This document shows, piece by piece, positions 13,324 through 18,940 of a stretch of DNA of 35,402 nucleotides. Within the stretch, counting starts at the first letter, position 1, and each line of letters opens with the position of its first letter. Origin of the DNA: a virus; the IMG/VR virus record IMGVR_UViG_3300025674_000160, positions 1 to 35,402 of that record; one strand, 5' to 3'. The notes beneath the pieces were generated by a model. The model was given only the letters and a program-made list of their open reading frames with translations. It had not been told where the DNA came from and did no database searches. A program made the position numbers and the translations under genes.

Positions 13324-13418
13324 TTAAAAAGTCAAAAAAGTGGCTTAAAAACGCTAAAAATGGCCTAAAAACGCTAAAAATTAGTAAAAAATGTCAAAAA
13401 TTGGTCAAAAATCAATAA
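13320..13418 (+). CDS. Possible 32-residue Lys-rich peptide, doubtful
   Basis: An ATGA overlap with the preceding stop opens a frame of 32 residues starting MIKKSKKWLKNAKNGLKTLK. It lies wholly inside the phased A-tract sequence, and the Lys-rich composition is a direct consequence of the A-tracts. It is listed because the start is well placed, but the sequence is better explained as a DNA element. Confidence 0.2.
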   Translation: MIKKSKKWLKNAKNGLKTLKISKKCQKLVKNQ

Positions 13419-13482
13419 AAATCAATAAAAAACGACTAAAATTGACAAAAAATGATAAAAATAACATAAAAAACAATAAAAA
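13326..13482. other. Sixteen helically phased A-tracts (probable curved DNA)
   Basis: A-tracts of 3-6 or more A begin at 13326, 13334, 13347, 13356, 13367, 13376, 13386, 13396, 13407, 13417, 13427, 13438, 13447, 13457, 13468 and 13478. From first to last centre the mean spacing is about 10.1 bases, one turn of B-DNA. Parts are true tandem repeats: a 20-base unit at 13341-13380 (one mismatch) and a 10-base unit ATCAATAAAA at 13411-13430. Phased A-tracts of this number produce strong intrinsic bending. An origin, nucleoid-protein site or transcription enhancer are the likely kinds of role. Confidence 0.8.
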
Positions 13483-13805
13483 TGAGACAAATAACAGAAA
13501 AATCAGTAAAAAACTTCTTAAATGAAGATAATTTCAATAAAAATAATACTCAAGTATTAAAAAATGAAGATACGACAGGATTTTATCTTCACGGAAATTT
13601 AATTGCGTTAAATCGTAAAGGAAAAATAATAATAACAAATGCTGGCTGGTTCAGTAACACAACAAAAGAGAGACTAAACGGAATTTTACAAAATTTAGGT
13701 TTTGATAAAATTTACCAAAAAAACTTTGAATGGTTTTTAGCTGGTCAAAAATGGAACGGGAAGCCAGCTCGACTTCTTAAACATAATAGGTGGGAATATG
13801 TATAA
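13482..13805 (+). CDS. Conserved phage hypothetical protein (N-T-x-V ... TTKERLNG family)
   Basis: The 107-residue protein begins MRQITEKSVKNFLNEDNFNK, then has NTQVLKNEDTTGFYLHGNLI, KIIITNAGWFSNTTKERLNG and FEWFLAGQKWNGK. The pattern of an NT.V strand, a LxGNLIA strand, a GW.S.TTKERLNG helix and a W(F/Y)L.G..W.G end is a widespread small phage family of unknown function. Its last ten codons run through a diverged copy of the dispersed repeat (13777-13791), encoding LLKHNRWEYV, so the C-terminus may be repeat-derived. Confidence 0.8.
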   Translation: MRQITEKSVKNFLNEDNFNKNNTQVLKNEDTTGFYLHGNLIALNRKGKIIITNAGWFSNTTKERLNGILQNLGFDKIYQKNFEWFLAGQKWNGKPARLLKHNRWEYV

Positions 13806-13875
13806 TTAAACGCAGTAGGTTTTTAAATACCCTCTTAAACATAGTAGGTTTTTATAGTTAAACATAGTAGGTTTT
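13777..13875 (+). repeat. Array of four TTAAACATAGTAGGTTTT-type repeats
   Basis: Copies are 13777-13791 (TTAAACATAATAGGT, inside the coding sequence), 13806-13823 (TTAAACGCAGTAGGTTTT, one base after the stop), 13835-13852 and 13858-13875 (both exact). CCCTC (13830-13834) and GAGGG (13877-13881) flank the last two copies and could pair. This array closes the accessory genes 10857-13805 on the right as the array at 10482 opens them on the left. Confidence 0.9.
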
Positions 13876-13881
13876 TGAGGG

Positions 13882-14231
13882 TTAATTTTTGGCTGGTTAA
13901 GACATATTTTTATCCGTTCAAAATGTGCCCACAATTTGAATAATAATATTTTATAAATATGTATTATAAAAATATTCATATATAATTTTTGTATATATAT
14001 AAAGACTACAAAGAGCCGTTAATATATATATTATACATATATTACAGGTCCACACAAAGAGCCTTTAATATATGACATTTGCTAAATGCAAAGTTAAAAA
14101 CATTTATTTTAATTATGCAAGAAAATTAATAAAAAAAATAAAATGTAAAAAAATATTAATTTTTTTTAATACTATTTTACAGAGGTAGAATAAAAAAAAG
14201 TAAAAAAAAATAAAAAAAAGTTTGTTTATTA
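13882..14231. other. Very AT-rich non-coding stretch with a 20-base direct repeat
   Basis: No gene is apparent. Bases 14008-14027 and 14054-14073 share ACAAAGAGCC-N-TTAATATAT, 46 bases apart. Around 13945-13975 lies an AT-only imperfect palindrome (AATATTTTATAAATATGTAT region), and 14131-14231 is almost only A and T with long homopolymer runs. Easy melting plus short repeats would suit an origin or regulatory region; nothing proves it. Confidence 0.5.
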
Positions 14232-14262
14232 TTTGTTTATAAAAAAAATTGTTATATCTTTG
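14232..14262 (+). promoter_or_regulatory. Perfect Bacteroidota promoter (TTTG-N19-TATCTTTG)
   Basis: TTTG (14232-14235), 19 bases and TATCTTTG (14255-14262) match the full consensus. Transcription should start near 14268, which makes the ATG at 14294 the start of the first gene rather than the earlier in-frame ATG at 14267. The transcript carries the ribozyme at 14455. Confidence 0.85.
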
Positions 14263-14293
14263 AAGCATGATTAACAATATAAATTTAAATACT

Positions 14294-14452
14294 ATGAAAA
14301 CTTTAACAAACAAATTAAATTCTGAATTCTTTATTAACTTATTAGGTAAAACAATTATTTACTCTCTCGGCTTATTAGCTGGTGTTGGAATTGTTGGTAT
14401 GATTTATCAAATAGTGTTCAAAGGAGTTACGGGAGATTTCGGAATTTTCTAA
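14294..14452 (+). CDS. Small membrane protein
   Basis: The 52-residue protein begins MKTLTNKLNSEFFINLLGKT and has one membrane segment (IIYSLGLLAGVGIVGMIYQIV, about residues 21-41). The earlier ATG at 14267 falls at the predicted transcription start, so 14294 is chosen. The hammerhead ribozyme begins 3 bases after the stop codon, so its mRNA would get a defined 3' end 21 bases downstream. No family recognised. Confidence 0.65.
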   Translation: MKTLTNKLNSEFFINLLGKTIIYSLGLLAGVGIVGMIYQIVFKGVTGDFGIF

Positions 14453-14454
14453 AA

Positions 14455-14512
14455 CGAAACGCCTGCGGGCGTCTATCTCTAAGGGTTGAAAGGAGATACT
14501 GATGAGTAACCC
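14455..14512 (+). ncRNA. Type II hammerhead ribozyme with pseudoknot
   Basis: All core positions are present in the order of a type II (stem II open) hammerhead. C14455-GAAA (14456-14459) leads into stem III, 14459-14463 with 14468-14472 (ACGCC/GGCGT, loop TGCG). The cleavage site is GTC, cutting after C14473. Stem I pairs TATCTC 14474-14479 with GAGATA 14493-14498. CTGATGA (14499-14505) and G14506, which pairs with C14455, complete the core. GGGTT in the stem I loop (14483-14487) pairs with AACCC (14508-14512), a pseudoknot of the kind reported for bacterial type II hammerheads, where stem II is very short. Cleavage would separate the transcript between two tiny membrane-protein genes. Confidence 0.92.
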
Positions 14513-14528
14513 ACAAAAAAACAATATT

Positions 14529-14651
14529 ATGAAAAAATACAACAAACTTAACAAATGGGAAAAAATGGAAGTTCAGTTAGTCGGCTGGGGTTTTATCTTA
14601 GCTTTCTTAACTTTCTTTTTATTATTACCAAATTTAATTTTATCACTATGA
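14529..14651 (+). CDS. Small membrane protein downstream of the ribozyme
   Basis: The 40-residue protein begins MKKYNKLNKWEKMEVQLVGW and ends in one hydrophobic segment (GFILAFLTFFLLLPNLILSL, residues 21-40). Leader ACAATATTATG; its stop shares bases with the next ATG (ATGA at 14648). Ribozyme cleavage would leave its message with a 56-base 5' leader starting with a 5'-OH. No family recognised. Confidence 0.6.
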   Translation: MKKYNKLNKWEKMEVQLVGWGFILAFLTFFLLLPNLILSL

Positions 14652-14989
14652 ACAAAGAAACAATAAAAACAGAATTAAAACAATACATTTTAGACAATTA
14701 TAAAAGCTATCCTGATTTATTAGAAAAGGAAGATTTATTTTTTGAATTATTTAATAATGATTATTATATAATTGGATATTATAAGGCTGAACAATGGCTT
14801 AAGCAACACAATATAAATGTTTTTGAGGGTATTGAATTTGCTCAGACATACGAACGTATGCATTTCGGCGATGATGCCGTTACAACGTACAAAAACGCTG
14901 AACAATTGGTTAATATGATTACTTATATAATAGGCGAAGAATTAATATTCTCTGGAGATATAGAAGAATTAAAAGAGCAATATACATAA
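14648..14989 (+). CDS. Conserved phage hypothetical protein (YYIIGYYKAEQWL family)
   Basis: The 113-residue protein contains DYYIIGYYKAEQWLKQH, FEGIEFAQTYERMHFGDDAV and AEQLVNMITYIIGEEL, a combination I recognise from conserved proteins of marine phages without known function. The start at 14648 (ATGA overlap with the previous stop) is chosen; the frame stays open upstream but has no good start and covers the other small gene. An alpha-helical fold is likely. Confidence 0.8.
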   Translation: MNKETIKTELKQYILDNYKSYPDLLEKEDLFFELFNNDYYIIGYYKAEQWLKQHNINVFEGIEFAQTYERMHFGDDAVTTYKNAEQLVNMITYIIGEELIFSGDIEELKEQYT

Positions 14990-15012
14990 TATAACTTTAA
15001 AAATTAATAACT

Positions 15013-15282
15013 ATGGAAACAATATACATGACAGAAACAAGATACATTAAAAAACCTAATACTAAAACAACCTACGCTGAGGAAGGAAAAGAAATGCAAA
15101 GAATATCAAGAACAGACTATTCAAGAATAACGGGAGAAGATACTTTAAATTGGTTCAGAAGATTAGGCGGAACAGAAACGGCTCAAAGGTCTTATACTTG
15201 TAGAGGCTATTTAATAACCAAACTAACAAGTACAAGCCCAGACAAACAAACAAAAATCATTAGAGAGTTTAATTTTAGTTAG
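15013..15282 (+). CDS. Hypothetical protein, last gene of the accessory block
   Basis: The 89-residue protein begins METIYMTETRYIKKPNTKTT; the middle (RISRTDYSRITGEDTLNWFR followed by RLGGTETAQRSYT) and C-terminus (GYLITKLTSTSPDKQTK) suggest a small mixed alpha/beta protein. The RxxGGTETAxRSYT motif recurs in phage proteins, as far as I recall, with no function known. A strong terminator follows 22 bases after the stop. Confidence 0.7.
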   Translation: METIYMTETRYIKKPNTKTTYAEEGKEMQRISRTDYSRITGEDTLNWFRRLGGTETAQRSYTCRGYLITKLTSTSPDKQTKIIREFNFS

Positions 15283-15304
15283 TTAGTTTTTATAAATTGG
15301 TTTT

Positions 15305-15329
15305 AGAGGGCTTAGGCCCTCTTTTTTTT
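15305..15329 (+). terminator. Intrinsic terminator ending the accessory block
   Basis: GAGGGC (15306-15311), loop TTAG, GCCCTC (15316-15321) and a T8 run. The 16-base core is identical to that of the terminator at 2593, more than 12 kb away. Confidence 0.9.
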
Positions 15330-15699
15330 GCTCTATATCTAAGTAATTTAACACAACGTATATTATAGCTCTTTTTCTATAACTCTTTTAATATCAATTT
15401 AATTAGCTGTCAGAGATATAATAAACACTTCTCATTTAAGCCCCTTTTAAGCCATTCTAAGCCAATATCTTTTTATTCTAATAGTATAACCTCACTCAGA
15501 TAATTTAAAGGCCTTAGAAAGCTTCTTTTATATAGTTTTAAAGTTTTGTTAAATATGTATAAATATTTGCATATTAACGTAAAATGAACATAGGGCATCT
15601 GAGTAGACCGTTTCTATGAATTCAAACCATTTTGACTATAGGGGTGGCCTTATTCTTAGCAACCCAAATAGGTTAGTCTATCTAGAAAATATAAATATG

Positions 15700-15718
15700 G
15701 TTGACAAAAAGTGTCAAC
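15700..15718. promoter_or_regulatory. Perfect inverted repeat GTTGACA-N5-TGTCAAC
   Basis: A 7-base perfect dyad with a 5-base centre (AAAAG). The size fits either an operator for a dimeric regulator or a short RNA hairpin. It is the cleanest dyad of the non-coding region 15330-15980. Confidence 0.5.
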
Positions 15719-15771
15719 TAATCTTACTTAATATTATGTAATTAAAATAGGAATATTATTGCAGTTCTATT

Positions 15772-15850
15772 GCGGCCCCCTAAACATCTTTAAAAATAAA
15801 AAAATATGCAGGTAAGTTTGAATATTGTTGGGCCGCTTACGAAAGATGTT
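15772..15850 (+). ncRNA. Candidate pseudoknotted RNA
   Basis: Two perfect inverted repeats interleave: GCGGCCC (15772-15778) with GGGCCGC (15830-15836), and AACATCTTT (15783-15791) with AAAGATGTT (15842-15850). The order A-B-A'-B' is that of an H-type pseudoknot with linkers of 4, 38 and 5 bases; AATAT/ATATT (15803-15807 with 15822-15826) could form a hairpin in the long linker. A 7-base all-G/C stem is notable in such AT-rich DNA. A 23-codon frame (15806-15877, MQVSLNIVGPLTKDVKGNNN) overlaps it and could instead be the real content. Confidence 0.45.
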
Positions 15851-15980
15851 AAAGGAAATAACAATGCAATGACTTAACTGACTTATTTTATCTGAACCAA
15901 CTGCCTAACTCTTATGACAGAAGTTTGGGAACTTTTACTGTAGATTTCCTGCTACTATTAGATAACTACAATATACGATT

Positions 15981-16014
15981 TTTGTTCAACCTATACAAGT
16001 ATTTATTATATTAG
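15981..16014 (+). promoter_or_regulatory. Likely promoter of the structural module
   Basis: TTTG (15981-15984), a 22-base spacer and TATATTAG (16007-16014) resemble the Bacteroidota -33/-7 pair, with a longer spacer than the two accessory-block promoters. Transcription would begin near 16020, giving a leader of about 29 bases that contains the AGTTATCATATTATG element. Confidence 0.6.
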
Positions 16015-16035
16015 TGGTACAATATTAATAAAATA

Positions 16036-16051
16036 AAGTTATCATATTATG
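16036..16051 (+). promoter_or_regulatory. AAGTTATCATATTATG element at a structural gene start
   Basis: The element ends with the start codon ATG (16049-16051) of the first structural gene. The same 15-16 base sequence ends at the start codons at 23562 (AAGTTATCATAATATG) and 28091 (TAGTTATCATATTATG), and a near copy lies at 25931. Confidence 0.7.
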
Positions 16052-16762
16052 TCAATAGTAGAATTACAATTAAAGGTGCCACAAAGATTAAGTGGTATTA
16101 AATTAAGACAGTATCAAGAGTATCTTAAGGTACAGCAGAAATTAGAAGAAGGAGAGGAATCAGAGAACTTCTTAAATTCTAAATGTATACAGATATTCTG
16201 TGGGGTAACATTAAAGGAAAGCTATAATTTGCCTGTAAAGATGTTTAATGGTGTGTTAAAGAAAATATCTGATTGTTTTGAAGAAGAGACGCCATTAATT
16301 AGAAAGTTTACTATGACAGGTACAGATGGAGCTTCTATTGACTTTGGTTTCATACCAGACTTAGAAAATATGACATTTGGAGAATATGTTGACTTAGACA
16401 ACTTTATTTCTGATTGGGATAATATGCATAAGGCAATGGCTGTTTTATATAGACCGATAACATTTGAAAAGAATGATAAATATTTAATAGAGGAATATAA
16501 AGGAAATGATATGTATTGGGAAATAATGAAGGATGCTCCTGTGAATGTAGCTTTAGGTGCGATGGTTTTTTTTTATCGTTTAGGGAAAAAATTAGCAAAA
16601 TATACGATGCTTTATTTACAGCAACAAGCACAGAAGGATTCGCAGGACCAGAAGAAGGATTCGGAAAAAAGTGGGGATGGTATCAATCAATTTATGCACT
16701 TGCTGGAGGAAAAGTATCAGACATTAGTGAAGTCACAAAAATTCCATTACATCAATGTATGA
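16049..16762 (+). CDS. Tail assembly chaperone, short form (gpG-like)
   Basis: The 237-residue protein is soluble and helical, with a conserved-looking block FGEYVDLDNFISDWDNMHKA (about residues 110-129), then MAVLYRPI and DAPVNVALGAMVFF. The first gene of the structural module, shortly before tail genes, and an overlapping -1 frame with coding character at its 3' end are the classic signs of a gpG/gpGT tail assembly chaperone pair. T9 (16566-16574) contains a U-UUU-UUU slippery site in the right phase. After it this frame continues to GDGINQFMHLLEEKYQTLVK and a stop at 16762. The chaperone role is inferred from layout, not sequence similarity to lambda gpG. Confidence 0.75.
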   Translation: MSIVELQLKVPQRLSGIKLRQYQEYLKVQQKLEEGEESENFLNSKCIQIFCGVTLKESYNLPVKMFNGVLKKISDCFEEETPLIRKFTMTGTDGASIDFGFIPDLENMTFGEYVDLDNFISDWDNMHKAMAVLYRPITFEKNDKYLIEEYKGNDMYWEIMKDAPVNVALGAMVFFYRLGKKLAKYTMLYLQQQAQKDSQDQKKDSEKSGDGINQFMHLLEEKYQTLVKSQKFHYINV

Positions 16763-16839
16763 TATGGTTAGAGTTTGAAAAAGAAAAGAATGATTTAGAA
16801 AGAAAATTAATTAAGAGAGCTTATAATAAAAATAGATAA
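16573..16839 (+). CDS. -1 frameshift extension of the tail chaperone (gpGT-like)
   Basis: From the slippery T-run the -1 frame stays open for 88 residues: LSFREKISKIYDALFTATST, then EGFGKKWGWYQSIYALAGGK, VSDISEVTKIPLHQCMIWLE and EKEKNDLERKLIKRAYN. This looks strongly coding and resembles stand-alone proteins (GWYQSIY.LA.G, L.FEKEK.ELE) of related phages. A shift at 16573 would fuse it to residues 1-175 of the short form, giving about 263 residues. It could also be started internally at ATG 16516. Bases 16575-16762 would be read in two frames. It overlaps the next gene by one base. Confidence 0.7.
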   Translation, partial: LSFREKISKIYDALFTATSTEGFAGPEEGFGKKWGWYQSIYALAGGKVSDISEVTKIPLHQCMIWLEFEKEKNDLERKLIKRAYNKNR

Positions 16840-17297
16840 TGATACAAGTATATAATACATTAGACAAAATAAGAGACAAGCTAAGAGACAATCCTAGTGT
16901 GTTTACAGTAACCTTTGGGGATATCACAGAAGTTGATTTAAACAAGACAACTATATTTCCTTTAACTCATATAACATTAGGTGATGCTGTGTTTGAAAAC
17001 AATGTGATTAATTTTACTATACAACTTTTATGTTTAGATATAGTAGATTATAATAAGAACAGTAATAATTTTGATTCTTTCTATGGGAATAATAACTTAC
17101 AAGACATTTACAATACTCAACTTAATGTAGTGAACGATATTATACAGGCGGCTAGAAGAGGAGATTTGTTTGATGATAAAATACAATTATTAGGCACACC
17201 TTCTGCAACGCCATTTAAAGATAGATATGAGAATGAATTAGCTGGTTGGGGTGTAGAAATAGAATTTAGTGTAATTAATAACTTAAGCATCTGTTAA
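16839..17297 (+). CDS. Tail terminator/completion-like protein
   Basis: The 152-residue protein starts MIQVYNTLDKIRDKLRDNPS and contains TVTFGDITEVDLNKTTIFPL, HITLGDAVFENNVINFTIQL and a C-terminal ENELAGWGVEIEFSV. Proteins with this layout (ELAGW near the end, beta-rich) occur in the same position in flavobacterial phages and resemble tail-completion or terminator proteins. It overlaps both neighbours by one base (TAATG type). The role is inferred from position and size. Confidence 0.7.
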   Translation: MIQVYNTLDKIRDKLRDNPSVFTVTFGDITEVDLNKTTIFPLTHITLGDAVFENNVINFTIQLLCLDIVDYNKNSNNFDSFYGNNNLQDIYNTQLNVVNDIIQAARRGDLFDDKIQLLGTPSATPFKDRYENELAGWGVEIEFSVINNLSIC

Positions 17298-17755
17298 TGG
17301 CATTTGATAGCGTACAAGAACAGTTAAAGAAATATGCAAGAGCTTATACTGCAAAATATAAGACCGAGCTAAGAAGAACAGGAAAGTATGCTAGTGGTAG
17401 GCTTGCAAGAAGTGTTAACTATGAATTATTAGAAAATCAGTTTTCTATATTAGCAAATAGTTATATACAGCAAATTAGTGATGGAAGAGAACCTGGAAAG
17501 TTTCCTCCAAGTGTATACTTGCTTGAATGGATAAAAATAAAAGGTATAAGACCCAGAAAAGGAAGTGCGAGTCCAGGAAGAATGAAAGCATTAGCTTATG
17601 TTATATCTAGGTCTATAGGCCTTCATGGGTACAGAGGAACTGGAATAATAGATTATGTATACAAATCTTTAGCTACTCAAATGGGAGAAGATGTATTTAA
17701 TGCTTTCCAGAAAGATTTAGATAAAGAATTAAAAGAACAAGTAAATAAAAAATAG
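17297..17755 (+). CDS. Head-tail connector/tail completion protein (HK97 gp10-like)
   Basis: The 152-residue protein has a basic helical start (VQEQLKKYARAYTAKYKTEL), then SGRLARSVNYELLENQFSIL and QISDGREPGKFPPSVYLLEW, typical of gp10-like neck proteins with a beta-sandwich and a Gly/Pro-rich loop. It should sit at the head-tail joint. Overlaps the gene before by one base and abuts the next. Confidence 0.7.
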   Translation: MAFDSVQEQLKKYARAYTAKYKTELRRTGKYASGRLARSVNYELLENQFSILANSYIQQISDGREPGKFPPSVYLLEWIKIKGIRPRKGSASPGRMKALAYVISRSIGLHGYRGTGIIDYVYKSLATQMGEDVFNAFQKDLDKELKEQVNKK

Positions 17756-18940
17756 ATGTCAACGATAATTAATACAAGGAGTCCTTACTATTTAAAAGTA
17801 TCTAATGCTTCTTTAGCTTCAGCTAAAATGGAGTTATATGTTTGGACTGGTCAACAAGCTGATAGGGTTGCTGGAGATTTAAAATACACTCTTATAAAAG
17901 AAGAAGTGGGAGATACTAATTATGTAGTATTTGAAATAAGCGAGCTCATAAGAGACTTTATGGAAACAGAATATGGTAATTATTCTACAGATACAATATG
18001 GACTGATGCGGATATTACTATTTATGATTCAGCAGGAGCTATTGTTCAAGTAGGAGGAGAGGACACAGTTACTAACTCTTATTTAGCTATTGATGGATAT
18101 GGGTACTTTGAAGAAGGGGTTAATCCAAGAACAAGTACAGACCCTACTGATACTTCATTTACGCCTCAAGTATTACAATCAAATACAAACAATATATTTT
18201 TCCATACTGGATTTGATATTAAAATACCTGTATTTGCAGAAGCAGAATCTTATGTTACTTTACAGACATCTGCTGGTGCAGATATAAACTGGGAAGATGC
18301 AGATGAGTTTTGGGATACTTATGATGTTACTTGGGGTTCTGGTGCTTCTCCAATACAAATATCAGATAGTGGGGATTCTGACCAAAAGATTCAATACGTT
18401 ATTATTACGGATACAGAGAACTTAAGTTTAGGAGATACAATTACTTTTGTAAGCCCAGCTCCTCCAGGAACTGCAACACAAACAACAGTAATAAATTTAA
18501 CTCCTGTAGCAGAAGCTAGATATACTCCATTAAACATAATATTTTATAATAAATTTGGAGCTCTACAAAATATTTGGTTTTTCAAGAAATCATCTACTTC
18601 AATAAATGTAACATCAGAAAACTATAAATCAAACATATTAGATTTAGATAATGATGGTGGAGAACCTGCTTATGTTATTAATAAGCATCAGGAAAAGATA
18701 TTTATGGTTAATGGTAGAGAAACTATAACTGTAAGCACAGACTTTATTAGTGAAGAATATAATGATGTTATAAGACAAATGTTATTAAGTGAACAAGTAT
18801 GGGTAGATGATGGAACTAATGTATTACCTATTAATTTAGATAGTAAGAGTTTGCAATTCAAGAAAGGAGTTAATGATAGATTTGTTAATTATACTATTTC
18901 ATTTAAATATGCGTTTGACAAAATAAATAATATTCTATAG
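17756..18940 (+). CDS. Structural protein, probable tail component
   Basis: The 394-residue beta-rich protein opens MSTIINTRSPYYLKVSNASL and has repeated strand-like segments and Thr/Ser/Asp-rich loops. The end (SLQFKKGVNDRFVNYTISFK then YAFDKINNIL) looks like a beta-sandwich. The start is a conserved-looking NTRSPYYLK motif seen near tail genes of flavobacterial phages. No enzyme signature. It lies between neck proteins and a larger tail protein. A TAGTG overlap leads to the next gene. Confidence 0.7.
   Translation: MSTIINTRSPYYLKVSNASLASAKMELYVWTGQQADRVAGDLKYTLIKEEVGDTNYVVFEISELIRDFMETEYGNYSTDTIWTDADITIYDSAGAIVQVGGEDTVTNSYLAIDGYGYFEEGVNPRTSTDPTDTSFTPQVLQSNTNNIFFHTGFDIKIPVFAEAESYVTLQTSAGADINWEDADEFWDTYDVTWGSGASPIQISDSGDSDQKIQYVIITDTENLSLGDTITFVSPAPPGTATQTTVINLTPVAEARYTPLNIIFYNKFGALQNIWFFKKSSTSINVTSENYKSNILDLDNDGGEPAYVINKHQEKIFMVNGRETITVSTDFISEEYNDVIRQMLLSEQVWVDDGTNVLPINLDSKSLQFKKGVNDRFVNYTISFKYAFDKINNIL

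Larger units (their letters stand above)
15330..15980. other. 650-base region without a clear gene, rich in inverted repeats
   Basis: No frame longer than about 25 codons has coding character. Hand pairing finds TTATAG/CTATAA (15363-15368 with 15377-15382), TTCTAAG/CTTAGAA (15455-15461 with 15513-15519, extended by CC/GG across a one-base bulge), GTTGACA/TGTCAAC (15700-15706 with 15712-15718), the pseudoknot at 15772-15850, and AAGTT/AACTT (15921-15925 with 15930-15934). It lies between a terminator and the structural promoter. It may encode one long or several short structured RNAs, or be a replication or packaging region. Confidence 0.5.

Noticed and set aside
10482-13875. Repeat arrays as a CRISPR
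   Set aside because: Only four copies per array, spacers of 6-26 unequal bases, no cas genes, and copies occur singly elsewhere.
14555-14647. Extended N-terminus of the 14648 gene
   Set aside because: It overlaps a well-formed small membrane-protein gene in another frame and lacks a good start.
15806-15877. 23-codon gene MQVSLNIVGPLTKDVKGNNN
   Set aside because: Too short to judge and it overlaps a perfect pseudoknot pairing; kept only as an alternative explanation.
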